From positions 100,604 to 164,603 of the IMG/VR virus record IMGVR_UViG_3300022752_000019: a DNA stretch of 64,000 nucleotides; one strand, given 5' to 3'. The stretch comes from a virus. Below are positions 36,030-42,841 of this stretch, piece by piece (the stretch's first letter is position 1; every line of letters begins with the position of its first letter). The notes under the pieces were generated by a model, which saw only the letters and a list, made by a program, of their open reading frames with translations, did no database searches and was not told the origin of the DNA. Position numbers and translations under genes: made by a program.

Positions 36030-36391
36030 TGCTTTCTCCGTGCGGTCTTGAGCTTCGGCCCCTTGCCAGTGCCGATGCCCTTCTCTGCTGGTTTGAACTT
36101 GACGTGCTGCATCTGCTTGAGACTCTCCAGCCGCTCGTGCATGGACTTCTTCTCTCGATCCACGGTCGCCTTGTTGACAAGGTTTTGGTATTCCTTGAAG
36201 GCTTCCGTTGCCGATTCCCCGCCGAGGGCTGCTTGGGCAACTGCTCGGGTCTCTGCGACTCGCATGGAGGTTCGAGACTTCCAAACGATTAGGTGCATGG
36301 CCTCGTGAAGAGTCCCGAACTTGGGCATCGGACCCTTGTCATAGATGACATTGGCGCGTGCCCAGCCGACGGGAGAGTTCAGCCATTTCCC
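36026..36391 (-). CDS. Frameshift extension of the tail assembly chaperone (T-like)
   Basis: This frame has no convincing start codon but runs through the stop of the preceding gene and continues for ~120 codons to 36026. It is entered if ribosomes slip -1 on the heptamer G-GGA-AAT at 36391-36385, changing GGA-AAT-GGC-stop into GGG-AAA-TGG-CTG. The fusion product would be about 366 aa from ATG 37125. This copies the lambda G/GT arrangement, where the site is GGGAAAG. The extension is basic and helical at its C-terminus. An internal ATG at 36328 (SD AAGGG) could alternatively give a 100-aa free protein. Confidence 0.72.
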   Translation of the reverse strand, partial: GKWLNSPVGWARANVIYDKGPMPKFGTLHEAMHLIVWKSRTSMRVAETRAVAQAALGGESATEAFKEYQNLVNKATVDREKKSMHERLESLKQMQHVKFKPAEKGIGTGKGPKLKTARRKQ

Positions 36392-37125
36392 AGCACCTCC
36401 ATTGTGAGGCCCTTGGTCACGCGCTCGAGGAACCACACGAGATTCTGGGTGACCAGCTGGAAGATGGGAGAGGACAGCTTGCGCACATGGCCCAGTCGCT
36501 TGTCGAGCGCCGCCTCGTTGATGTCCCCGTTCACAATCGTTGCGGGCCAGCGATGTCCATTGACCGCAACGATGTGGAACGCGAGTGCCCACTCGTTTGA
36601 AGTCCGCAGGAACACGCGCGCCGTCGTCTCCTTGTTCTTGGAGAGCTGTGCATCCACAAACGCCTCTTCCTGGTCCGTGACGGACCGGAAGGTGACCTCG
36701 AGCTTGCCCGGAATGATCGGCACCGTCTGAGAGACCTCGCCGTTCACGAGGTACTGGCCAATGTCGATCGGTTCACGGATGCGCGCCTCGACCGCGCGAC
36801 GAATCTTCTCGGCCTCGTCCACCGGACCCGCATCTTTCTCAGGAGATGCGGCAACCACCTCTTCCTCATCTTCCTGACTCGGAGAGGGAGGAGGAGGCGC
36901 GTGCGCGATGGCTGCCAGTCCGGCAGTGGTCTGCGACGAAAGCTGAGTCTTCTGGGGCTTCTTGCTTTCCCAGGACCGCTGGGTGTCCTCAAAGCTCGGA
37001 GTGTTGGTCAGATCTCCGGGGCGATCCGGCACCTGCGATGCCTTTGCCCGCGCGATGACCTCGGCGTACTTGGACTCCTTGCCAGGAGGAGCATCGTGAA
37101 AAGAGACGGAACCCTTGTTTGTCAT
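36379..37125 (-). CDS. Tail assembly chaperone (G-like)
   Basis: A 248-aa protein. Residues 1-115 are Pro/Ala/Glu-rich and probably disordered. Residues ~120-248 form a compact domain (IGQYLVNGEVSQ, LEVTFRSVTDQEEAFVDAQL, ALAFHIVAVNGHRWP). Its last codons contain a textbook -1 slippery heptamer and the next frame continues, the hallmark of phage tail assembly chaperones. Such proteins coat the tape measure during tail building. It lies about 13 kb upstream of the tape measure on the same strand, farther than usual. ATGA overlap with the zinc-ribbon gene. Confidence 0.72.
   Translation of the reverse strand: MTNKGSVSFHDAPPGKESKYAEVIARAKASQVPDRPGDLTNTPSFEDTQRSWESKKPQKTQLSSQTTAGLAAIAHAPPPPSPSQEDEEEVVAASPEKDAGPVDEAEKIRRAVEARIREPIDIGQYLVNGEVSQTVPIIPGKLEVTFRSVTDQEEAFVDAQLSKNKETTARVFLRTSNEWALAFHIVAVNGHRWPATIVNGDINEAALDKRLGHVRKLSSPIFQLVTQNLVWFLERVTKGLTMEVLGNG
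36385..36391 (-). promoter_or_regulatory. Programmed -1 frameshift heptamer GGGAAAT
   Basis: Read on the minus strand in the zero frame as G GGA AAT, it fits X-XXY-YYZ exactly. It lies two codons before the zero-frame stop, and the -1 frame is open for ~120 codons. Confidence 0.72.
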
Positions 37126-37556
37126 TTGTTTTCCTCTTCCAGTAGTGCCGCATAGCTGCGGCTTTTTGCTCTTGATTTTGGCGAGTGCGTCTCTACGTCA
37201 GTCGGAGCTACGTCGGGGCCGCGGTAGTAAGAACCACCACTTCCTTGCGCGTGCTGGGTGGCGTCTCCCTGCATCCACACAGGAGAGCGAGCGACCCCGT
37301 AGGACCGAGTGCCGCACTTCACGCATTGATGGATCTTCTCGCCGCTGAGCGGAGTCCGCACAGTGAACTCGGTGCTGCCGCACTTGCAGACACGCTGAGT
37401 CTTCCGGCGTGGCTTGACGCCGCCGATCGCCTCAATGATCTCGTCTGCCGCAGAGCGCATGCTCTGGGCAACCGGCTTGGCGGTCTGCTCTTCTTTGTGG
37501 AAGTCTTCGAGGCGCTCCTTCTTCAGGAACTCCTCAAACGGGTCGTCTTCTTGCAT
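37122..37556 (-). CDS. Zinc-ribbon assembly-region protein
   Basis: A 144-aa protein. CKCGSTEFTV then CVKCG (~58-82) forms a zinc ribbon. The N-terminus is acidic and helical (DPFEEFLKKERLEDFHKEEQ), the C-terminus hydrophilic. ATGA overlap with the chaperone gene suggests coupling. Confidence 0.72.
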   Translation of the reverse strand: MQEDDPFEEFLKKERLEDFHKEEQTAKPVAQSMRSAADEIIEAIGGVKPRRKTQRVCKCGSTEFTVRTPLSGEKIHQCVKCGTRSYGVARSPVWMQGDATQHAQGSGGSYYRGPDVAPTDVETHSPKSRAKSRSYAALLEEENK

Positions 37557-37563
37557 GACCCGT

Positions 37564-37587
37564 TTGTACTCACAGTTGTACTCACAG
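37564..37587. repeat. Two tandem copies of TTGTACTCACAG
   Basis: A perfect 12-bp direct repeat filling the 31-nt gap between two virion-block genes. Either slippage-derived or a small regulatory site. Confidence 0.8.
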
Positions 37588-38259
37588 TCAAGGAAGTTTT
37601 AGCACAACAGTCTCATTCATCTGAGCAAAGGCCGCAGGAAGTCCGCTTCCAGAGAGGATTTCTCTGCTCTCCTCTGTTCCGAAAATGTGTAGAACGACTT
37701 CCTTGATGTTGGCGGCGGTTCTTAGGATGCGGATCTCGATAAGGTTCGGACCGTCGGTGTTGGTGTAGTCAACCGTTACATCTTTGGTCAGGCTAACTGC
37801 GGTCGGGGTCAGGTTGATCCCCGCTCCTCGCGGCGTCTCAATGTCAGAGTAGCAGAGCTCTGCCCTGATGATGACTTCCAAGGAAGCGGACGATCCGAGG
37901 ACTGACTGTGCCCACGTACGCCCTTGGGGCGCGCTTCGGCCCTTCGACGTTGCGCGCACAAACTCATCCTCTCTCTCGTAGTACGGCCAGAATGTGATCT
38001 TCCGCCTGCCGCGCGCAGTTCGGTACATCGTCTTGAACGGATTGGTAGAAGCACTCTTCCACCAGTCCGTGACCTTTCGCACCCCGTCCAACAGCGCGAC
38101 CATCTCTGTCACTGCACCGCTCTGTTCCGGTGCCGGCTTTCCGAGTCGCGCCTCTCGCGTCACCTTGGCCTTTACAGCCAAAACTTCCGGCACGCCGTTG
38201 AAGGTTGACTCTACGACCTGTGCGACTTCTTGTCCGGGCTCAACGAGGATGCTGCTCAC
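37588..38259 (-). CDS. Virion/assembly protein, unknown
   Basis: A 223-aa protein, mixed alpha/beta, with a basic middle (MYRTARGRRKITFWPYYERE) and a beta-rich C-terminal half (SLEVIIRAELCYSDIETPRG, LIEIRILRTAANIKEVVLHI). No family was recognised. The start overlaps the preceding gene as ATGA. Confidence 0.73.
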   Translation of the reverse strand: MSSILVEPGQEVAQVVESTFNGVPEVLAVKAKVTREARLGKPAPEQSGAVTEMVALLDGVRKVTDWWKSASTNPFKTMYRTARGRRKITFWPYYEREDEFVRATSKGRSAPQGRTWAQSVLGSSASLEVIIRAELCYSDIETPRGAGINLTPTAVSLTKDVTVDYTNTDGPNLIEIRILRTAANIKEVVLHIFGTEESREILSGSGLPAAFAQMNETVVLKLP

Positions 38260-38498
38260 TTCTGTCTCCTGACAAACGAGCGGAGTAGTTCGACAAGTCC
38301 CAGAGGGTCGTCGGCAAAGTCAGCCGGCTGCACCGCACGAACAATCTCGTTTGGGCCTATCCTATAGTCCATTCCGACCTTCTTCCACCCGTTCGGGCCC
38401 CTGATCTCGGCTCCTCTCCTTGCAAAAGTGTCTACTTTGCCGAGCCTACGCGCATAGGCGGCGACAGTCTCTCCCGGAATCGCTACTTTTTTCACCAT
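38256..38498 (-). CDS. Small basic protein, first gene of the minus-strand block
   Basis: An 80-aa protein from ATG 38498. Motifs PGETVAAYARRLGKVDTFAR and IGPNEIVRAVQ resemble small LysM-like or phage tail-attachment folds, but no firm family can be given. It is divergent from the plus-strand 106-aa gene. The longer in-frame opening upstream runs through the promoter region and is rejected. Confidence 0.7.
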   Translation of the reverse strand: MVKKVAIPGETVAAYARRLGKVDTFARRGAEIRGPNGWKKVGMDYRIGPNEIVRAVQPADFADDPLGLVELLRSFVRRQK

Positions 38499-38504
38499 GC
38501 CTAC

Positions 38505-38532
38505 TTGCACCTTCGAGAAACCTTCATATACT
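38505..38532 (+). promoter_or_regulatory. Sigma-70-like promoter
   Basis: TTGCAC, 16-nt spacer, TATACT, about 40 nt before ATG 38575. This differs from the TAAA/GTCATAAT class and resembles an ordinary host-type promoter. Confidence 0.6.
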
Positions 38533-38574
38533 GTTTTTGCCCGCCAAGTAGCGTGCGCACAAAAGGAGAATAAC

Positions 38575-38895
38575 ATGGCCCGTGGACGCGTTGGCTCACT
38601 GAGCCTCAAGACCTACTTCCCCGACACCGGGGACCAGATGGAAGACCCCAAGGGGGGCGTGGTGTGGAGCTGCGTTCGCAGCAACACCTTCACCGACTCC
38701 TCCGGCGAGAAGATCCTCTACGGCCTTCTGATGGGCAAGACCAGCGATGATGAGGTCGTGTACGAGCCGATCTCGTCTCTCGACAAGAAGTGGCTGCACG
38801 GCGTTCAGACCATTCGCCGCGAGATCGTCGAGGGGGCGTGGCGCGTCTACAACTGGTCCGATGAGACCGGCACCTGGCGTCAGGTGCGCGAGTAA
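38575..38895 (+). CDS. Small phage protein, unknown
   Basis: A 106-aa protein with a strong SD (AAAAGGAGAATAAC). Beta-rich with several Trp (VVWSCVRSNTF, KKWLHGVQTIRREIVEGAWR, YNWSDETGTWRQV). High G/C at third positions suggests good expression. First gene of the plus-strand half, possibly expressed early from a host-type promoter. Confidence 0.78.
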   Translation: MARGRVGSLSLKTYFPDTGDQMEDPKGGVVWSCVRSNTFTDSSGEKILYGLLMGKTSDDEVVYEPISSLDKKWLHGVQTIRREIVEGAWRVYNWSDETGTWRQVRE

Positions 38896-38930
38896 CTCTC
38901 TTGGGTGAGATCCCGTGCCTGCTCCTCAAA

Positions 38931-38960
38931 CAACGAATGCAATGAGCGTTCGGTCATAAG
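38931..38960 (+). promoter_or_regulatory. Promoter of the GTCATAA class
   Basis: GGTCATAAG with the -10-like hexamer at 38955-38960, A-rich CAAACA about 20 nt upstream. Precedes the small-gene cluster at 39009-39680. Confidence 0.45.
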
Positions 38961-39008
38961 AGGGAATAGGCAGCAGCCGTAGCCATCGTCCTATCACTGG
39001 AGAGGACC

Positions 39009-39179
39009 ATGTGGGATCTCACCACACTCGAGAGACTCAACGATGAACGAGTTCAGTACCTCAAAAATGTCCGAGAAACTCGGCATAAGAATACTGCCGA
39101 AGGTCTTAGTCGCAGAACCGAACTACGTACTGATCGCGCTGAAGTGGCAACATCAGCACGACATGACCGGAAGCAATGA
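39009..39179 (+). CDS. Small charged protein, unknown
   Basis: A 56-aa protein with a good SD (GGAGAGGACC). Sequence MWDLTTLERLNDERVQYLKN then Arg/Lys/Thr-rich. Third-position G/C falls in its second half, where the overlapping downstream frame looks better coded, so a truncated or frameshifted version is possible. Confidence 0.55.
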   Translation: MWDLTTLERLNDERVQYLKNVRETRHKNTAEGLSRRTELRTDRAEVATSARHDRKQ

Positions 39180-39267
39180 AGCCTTGCTCGCTGCAAGGCA
39201 CTTCGCGAAAGTAGCAACCGAGTTGGGCCAGGCCGAACTACTGGATGACCCAACTCTTGAACTCTGA
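39043..39267 (+). CDS. Small helical protein overlapping the previous gene
   Basis: Up to 74 aa. The part from about residue 20 (AEPNYVLIALKWQHQHDMTG, NEALLAARHFAKVATELGQA) has better third-position G/C than the overlapping frame and reads as a natural helix pair. The start is unclear: no SD at 39043, and an internal ATG at 39163 also lacks one. It may be expressed by coupling or frameshifting. Confidence 0.5.
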   Translation: MNEFSTSKMSEKLGIRILPKVLVAEPNYVLIALKWQHQHDMTGSNEALLAARHFAKVATELGQAELLDDPTLEL

Positions 39268-39277
39268 TGGAGAACTC

Positions 39278-39475
39278 ATGGACACGACACTCAAGGCAGT
39301 CGAAGATGTCATCGCGCGGCTGACGGCCGAGTTTGGCCTCGTCAGGTCAGGTGAGCGCGGCTACAAGGCCGCGCACAAGCGGATGCGGAAGGCGAGCAAC
39401 GAGCTGACGCACCTGCTCGTCGCGCTTCGAAAGGAGAGCCTTACAATCTCAGCGGGCGAGGTGGCCGATGAGTAA
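39278..39475 (+). CDS. Small helical protein, unknown
   Basis: A 65-aa protein from ATG 39278 (SD GGAGAACTC). Basic and helical (VEDVIARLTAEFGLVRSGER, ELTHLLVALRKESL). Overlaps the next gene by 8 nt. Unknown. Confidence 0.7.
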   Translation: MDTTLKAVEDVIARLTAEFGLVRSGERGYKAAHKRMRKASNELTHLLVALRKESLTISAGEVADE

Positions 39476-39680
39476 TCAGCTCGAGATCCGCCTCTACTCC
39501 AAGGAAGACAAGAACGGGGACGAGTACTTCATTGGAAGTACGGACATCCCTGCGATGGTCAACCTCGCCGACGTCACCTTCGTCTTCTTCCTCCCTCCCG
39601 AGGGAGAGACGAAAGGTGTTCTGAAGATCCGGTCTCGTCAGCCTCGCCCTGTGCAGTCTGACGACGGCCATCAGAGCTAA
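39468..39680 (+). CDS. Small beta-rich protein, unknown
   Basis: A 70-aa protein (QLEIRLYSKEDKNGDEYFIG, LADVTFVFFLPPEGE). Start overlaps the previous stop region. Followed by a short GC hairpin and the RNA cluster. Confidence 0.7.
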   Translation: MSNQLEIRLYSKEDKNGDEYFIGSTDIPAMVNLADVTFVFFLPPEGETKGVLKIRSRQPRPVQSDDGHQS

Positions 39681-39685
39681 GTACC

Positions 39686-39700
39686 GGGCGCGTAGCGCCC
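39686..39700 (+). terminator. Short GC hairpin before the tRNA cluster
   Basis: GGGCGC-GTA-GCGCCC, then CTTGTT. A weak terminator or processing hairpin. Confidence 0.45.
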
Positions 39701-39704
39701 CTTG

Positions 39705-39779
39705 TTGGGGCGTCGACTAACGGCAAGTCACCGTGCTTTGAACTCGGCCATCAAGGTTCGAATCCTTGCGCCCCAACCA
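39705..39779 (+). tRNA. tRNA-Gln(UUG)
   Basis: Acceptor TTGGGGC/GCCCCAA plus encoded CCA. Anticodon loop CTTTGAA reads TTG. The anticodon stem has one T-T mismatch. T arm GGTTCGAATCC is normal. Confidence 0.9.
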
Positions 39780-39786
39780 CTGTTCT

Positions 39787-39815
39787 TTGAAATTTAAGTA
39801 AAAACCTGACATAAG
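39787..39815 (+). promoter_or_regulatory. Promoter within the tRNA cluster
   Basis: TTGAAA, about 17-nt spacer, CATAAG at 39810-39815. The predicted start falls a few bases before tRNA-Arg. Confidence 0.5.
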
Positions 39816-39826
39816 AACTACGGTGG

Positions 39827-39903
39827 CTCCTCGTAGCTCAGCTGGATAGAGCATCGGATTCCTAATCCGAAGGTCACAGGTTCGAATCCTGTCGAGGAGG
39901 CCA
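39827..39903 (+). tRNA. tRNA-Arg(CCU)
   Basis: Acceptor CTCCTCG/CGAGGAG, discriminator G, encoded CCA. Anticodon loop TTCCTAA reads CCT. Reads AGG, rare in many GC-rich hosts. Confidence 0.93.
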
Positions 39904-39908
39904 TTTTT

Positions 39909-39984
39909 TCCGGCATAGCTCAGTTGGTAGAGCAACGGACTGTTAATCCGTGGGTCACTGGTTCGAGTCCAGTTGCCGGAGCCA
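39909..39984 (+). tRNA. tRNA-Asn(GUU)
   Basis: Acceptor TCCGGCA/TGCCGGA, discriminator G, encoded CCA. Anticodon loop CTGTTAA reads GTT. Confidence 0.95.
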
Positions 39985-40250
39985 TTCATGACGTTCCCCG
40001 CAGAGGGCCGGTCGTCCTCCCGCCGCTGATGCGGACTGTTAGCCGTCCCTGTAGACGCTAAATGGCAGCGGAAGACCCAATCCGACAACAACGAAGTCCG
40101 AATCGCCTTTCCTCGGTCACGGAGAGGCTACTTGTTGCACCGTGAGTACACAAAAAACGGCGCCGCCCCCAGCGAACTGATGCAAGGGCCCTTGCATCTA
40201 TGGGAGGGCTGACCACCCTGGCCGCCTGGAAACGGCTAAACGGTCATCAT
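39985..40250 (+). other. Structured spacer with a 20-bp perfect palindrome
   Basis: No gene or complete tRNA is seen in these 266 nt. They hold several short inverted repeats and, at 40179-40198, the perfect palindrome GATGCAAGGGCCCTTGCATC. Possibly a transcribed processing spacer or an unrecognised RNA. Confidence 0.6.
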
Positions 40251-40326
40251 GGGGACATAGCTCAGTTGGGAGAGCACCTGCTTTGCACGCAGGGGGTCAC
40301 GGGTTCGAGTCCCGTTGTCTCCACCA
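40251..40326 (+). tRNA. tRNA-Ala(UGC)
   Basis: Acceptor GGGGACA/TGTCTCC contains the G3-U70 pair that specifies alanine. Discriminator A, encoded CCA. Anticodon loop TTTGCAC reads TGC. Confidence 0.96.
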
Positions 40327-40476
40327 CGCCTTCCCGCAAGGGAAGTGGTGGAGGGTGAACAGGAAACTGTTCGCCCCTGGGTCAACCTGGACCCCCGTAC
40401 AGAGATGTATGGAAACAGGTCGTTCTGCTGCCTACGCCCGCCGGGCAGTACGAACGTAGAATCGGCGGGCACCCTT
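40327..40476 (+). other. Hairpin-rich spacer before the tmRNA
   Basis: Consecutive hairpins: CTTCCC/GGGAAG, GGGTGAACAG/CTGTTCGCCC with GAAA loop, and GGGTC/GGACCC. No gene is seen. Probably processing structures between tRNA-Ala and tmRNA. Confidence 0.55.
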
Positions 40477-40898
40477 GGGGCCGACAGGTTTCGACGGGGT
40501 ATTGGATAGGGATTCGGCGTCGCGGCGTGGCTACCGGCTTGACGGTGGCGCAGAGACAACTGCGAACAACACCAACGCTTTCGCCCCGGTCGCTCTCGCG
40601 GCCTGAGTGAAAGTCTGGGGACTACGTGAGCCCCAGCGTCAGGAGTGAGAGCTGACTCAGCTCATTCTTGGCGTATCCTCTGAGTCCTGGGAGTGTGGGG
40701 GAAGTCATAGCGCCTCCTCATTCAGCATTGAGCAACCAATGCAGCCAGCCGGAGTACAAGCCATCCGGGGCAAAAGAACGTGCGACACCTCGGAAAGACG
40801 GAGGACACCCGGCCCGCTGGGTTAAGCACGGGCAGGCGACGTAACTGATGAACTCAAAGATGCTTCGGACGTGGGTTCGATTCCCACCGGCTCCACCA
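40477..40898 (+). ncRNA. ssrA: tmRNA (transfer-messenger RNA)
   Basis: A 422-nt RNA. The 5' end GGGGCCGACAGGTTTCGACG and 3' end GGTTCGATTCCCACCGGCTC plus CACCA form the tRNA-like domain, with acceptor GGGGCCG/CGGCTCC containing G3-U70 for alanylation. The tag frame begins at GCG 40562 and reads ANNTNAFAPVALAA before TGA 40604-40606. A C-terminal ALAA is the usual degradation signal. tmRNA with SmpB rescues stalled ribosomes and tags the peptide. Phage-borne copies are uncommon; this one sits among phage tRNAs. Confidence 0.95.
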
Positions 40899-40929
40899 TC
40901 TTGTACAATGACTTGCGGAGATGAATACG

Positions 40930-41361
40930 ATGAATTCGGACCGTAAGAAGACTGAGAAGCAGATCCGTGCGGCGGTGAAGGACTTCTCCCGTGCCCACGG
41001 GATTGACCCGAAGAAGTCCGTGCTCATCGGCGGTGCCGCCATGTATGTACACGGACTGCGCGATGACATCAACGACGTGGACTTCCTCAACCCCGACCTG
41101 CCCGACTTCACGAAGTCGGTTCATCGAGGATTCGAGCTGGACGCGGGCCCCGGTTCGCACATGCCGGGAAGGGCCGGAGAGAGCGTCAAGATCCGCGGGA
41201 TGCAGGTTCAGTCGCTGCCCGGCCTTCTGGACTTCTACCAGAGCCTGAATCGGCCGAAGGATCAGCCGCGGATTGCGCGGTTGAAGGAGGTACTCAAGCA
41301 GGCGTCCGTCCTCGATTCGGACATGCTGCACTTCTTCGGAGATGAGCTTTTGGGACGGTAG
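40930..41361 (+). CDS. Minimal nucleotidyltransferase (AbiEii/MNT-like) in the tRNA cluster
   Basis: A 143-aa protein. Motif IGGAAMYVHGLRDDINDVDF gives G-G and N-D-V-D of the Pol-beta-type nucleotidyltransferase fold as in AbiEii and similar enzymes. ATG 40930 is preferred because GGAG lies 9 nt upstream; an ATG at 40921 touches that SD. The stop TAG at 41359-41361 lies inside tRNA-Met. Relatives include toxins that add nucleotides to tRNA 3' ends, so an action on tRNA is plausible but inferred. No partner antitoxin is adjacent. Confidence 0.72.
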   Translation: MNSDRKKTEKQIRAAVKDFSRAHGIDPKKSVLIGGAAMYVHGLRDDINDVDFLNPDLPDFTKSVHRGFELDAGPGSHMPGRAGESVKIRGMQVQSLPGLLDFYQSLNRPKDQPRIARLKEVLKQASVLDSDMLHFFGDELLGR

Positions 41362-41425
41362 CTCAGTTGGTCAGAGCACCTGGCTCATAACCAGAGGGCC
41401 GTGGGTTCAAGTCCCGCCCGTCCTA
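41352..41425 (+). tRNA. tRNA-Met(CAU), elongator-type or Ile2
   Basis: Acceptor GGGACGG/CCGTCCT with a G1-U72 pair, discriminator A, CCA not encoded (CTT follows). Anticodon loop CTCATAA reads CAT. Lacks the initiator features. Ile2 cannot be excluded. Overlaps the nucleotidyltransferase stop by 10 nt. Confidence 0.88.
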
Positions 41426-41428
41426 CTT

Positions 41429-41511
41429 GCGAGCGTGGCGGAACTGGCAGACGCGCCGGACTTAGGATCCGGTGGGTAACCGTGAGGGTTCGACTCCCTC
41501 CGCTCGCACCA
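41429..41511 (+). tRNA. tRNA-Leu(UAG)
   Basis: Class II, 83 nt. Acceptor GCGAGCG/CGCTCGC, discriminator A, encoded CCA. Anticodon loop CTTAGGA reads TAG. Begins 3 nt after tRNA-Met. Confidence 0.94.
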
Positions 41512-41604
41512 TTTCCCATCCAAGTGACTTGGTTGGGACCGCGACACCTGCGGGGCAAGTGGCCATAGCCAGTGGTGTGACCGCACGGAGAGAACGTGCT
41601 CTAC

Positions 41605-41680
41605 GCTGGAGTAGCTCAGTTGGCAGAGCAACGGTTTTGTAAACCGTAGGCCGTGGGTTCAAGTCCCACCTCCAGCACCA
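41605..41680 (+). tRNA. tRNA-Thr(UGU)
   Basis: Acceptor GCTGGAG/CTCCAGC, discriminator A, encoded CCA. Anticodon loop TTTGTAA reads TGT. Confidence 0.95.
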
Positions 41681-41697
41681 CCTCTACGGGAAAATCC

Positions 41698-42255
41698 ATG
41701 ACCAAACTTGACCTTCTTCCTCCGCCCAATCTTGGGCGTCTCCTCTCGAGAATGCGGCCTTCGACCCTCCTCTTGGCTTTCTGTGACTTTGCAGAAGGTT
41801 TCTTGCAAGAAGAAACCCCAGGCAGGCTCCCTCGGAGGTGGAACGGGCCGCGTTCGAGAGTCGGAGCTGGCCTGTGGGTTCGGCTGCGCGTGGGGCTGAC
41901 GTTCTACGGCGGGCTCAAAAACACTCCGAAGGAGCAAGACACCCCTGACCGCTACCCGAAGGGCGTCAAAGCCCTCGTAGAGCAAGAACGCGCGCGCGTT
42001 CTCCACACGATTGACCTCATTCGAGGAGAAAAGTGGGCCACCTACATCGAGGAGGAGTACGAGGCAGCGTTTGACCGTTGCGCGAAGTTGTGCGCGGCGG
42101 TTCGGCTTGGGCATTGGCCGGGGCCGAACAACCCGATTGTCTTCTCCCGAGAGGACGTCGAGAAGACGATGCTCCACTCGAAGGAGGGAGAGGTTGGAGT
42201 CGTTGACTTCGGCCACATTTACCGAGTGCTGCTCAGCCAGGCTGAGCCCGAGTAG
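41698..42255 (+). CDS. Protein in the tRNA cluster, unknown
   Basis: A 185-aa protein from ATG 41698, just after tRNA-Thr. Basic N-terminus, then helical (GVKALVEQERARVLHTIDLI, YIEEEYEAAFDRCAKLCAAV). SD is weak (ACGGGA). No motif was recognised. Confidence 0.68.
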   Translation: MTKLDLLPPPNLGRLLSRMRPSTLLLAFCDFAEGFLQEETPGRLPRRWNGPRSRVGAGLWVRLRVGLTFYGGLKNTPKEQDTPDRYPKGVKALVEQERARVLHTIDLIRGEKWATYIEEEYEAAFDRCAKLCAAVRLGHWPGPNNPIVFSREDVEKTMLHSKEGEVGVVDFGHIYRVLLSQAEPE

Positions 42256-42441
42256 ACGCTTTGGGCGCGCGCCCGGAGACCGAATAAACAAGCCTACAGA
42301 TTCCTGTGGGAGCGGAACCTTCTTAGGTTCCTGCGGGGGACAGTCGCAGAGCCCATATGGAACAACCCCCCAAATGTGACGGCGTTGGGCAGGCTTGACC
42401 GGCCTCATTCCAGGGGAAGTTCCTGGAAGAAAAGGTCACAT
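42256..42441 (+). other. Hairpin-rich spacer
   Basis: No gene or tRNA is seen. Several short inverted repeats (e.g. GGAACCTT/AGGTTCC, CCAGGGGAAGTTCCTGG). Probably a transcribed spacer. Confidence 0.5.
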
Positions 42442-42518
42442 CGGAGAGTAGCGCAGTCTGGTAGCGCACCTGCCTTGGGCGCAGGGGGTCGCAGGTTCGA
42501 ATCCTGTCTCTCCGACCA
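42442..42518 (+). tRNA. tRNA-Pro(UGG)
   Basis: Acceptor CGGAGAG/CTCTCCG (C1-G72), discriminator A, encoded CCA. Anticodon loop CTTGGGC reads TGG. Confidence 0.95.
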
Positions 42519-42519
42519 T

Positions 42520-42595
42520 CTCTCGATAGCTCAGTGGATAGAGCGCCGGTTTTCTAAACCGATGGTCGCAGGTTCGAGTCCTGCTCGAGAGACCA
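42520..42595 (+). tRNA. tRNA-Arg(UCU)
   Basis: Acceptor CTCTCGA/TCGAGAG, discriminator A, encoded CCA. Anticodon loop TTTCTAA reads TCT. One base separates it from tRNA-Pro. Confidence 0.94.
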
Positions 42596-42764
42596 CTTTA
42601 AAGGGGGAGGCACCTCCAGGGCGATTTTCCAAACCTTCGGCTAACCCGAAAAGAGCTTACTCTCCTCCCCGCCGCCATCGGTATACATGGGGTAAGCATC
42701 AAGGAACGTGTCCGTCACCGCGCGAAAGAAACCACAGAAACGGTGGGATCAGGTGACATCTTTC

Positions 42765-42840
42765 GGGTCGCTAACTCAGTTGGTAGAGTACCGGCCTTTT
42801 AAGCCGAGGGTCGTGGGTTCGAGTCCCACGCGACCCACCA
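42765..42840 (+). tRNA. tRNA-Lys(UUU)
   Basis: Acceptor GGGTCGC/GCGACCC, discriminator A, encoded CCA. Anticodon loop CTTTTAA reads TTT. Confidence 0.95.
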
Positions 42841-42841
42841 C

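Noticed and set aside
37564-37587. CRISPR-like repeat
   Set aside because: Only two adjacent 12-bp copies and no spacers. No CRISPR array was seen anywhere in the window.
39985-40250. A further tRNA in the spacer after tRNA-Asn
   Set aside because: Fragments such as a possible T-loop GAATCGCC exist, but no full cloverleaf with matching acceptor arms could be drawn.
39717-40559. Minus-strand frames across the tRNAs and spacers
   Set aside because: They are reverse complements of tRNA genes and the tmRNA 5' region.
41352-41425. Initiator tRNA reading of the CAU tRNA
   Set aside because: It has a G1-U72 pair and lacks the initiator-type GGG/CCC anticodon stem, so elongator Met or Ile2 is more likely.
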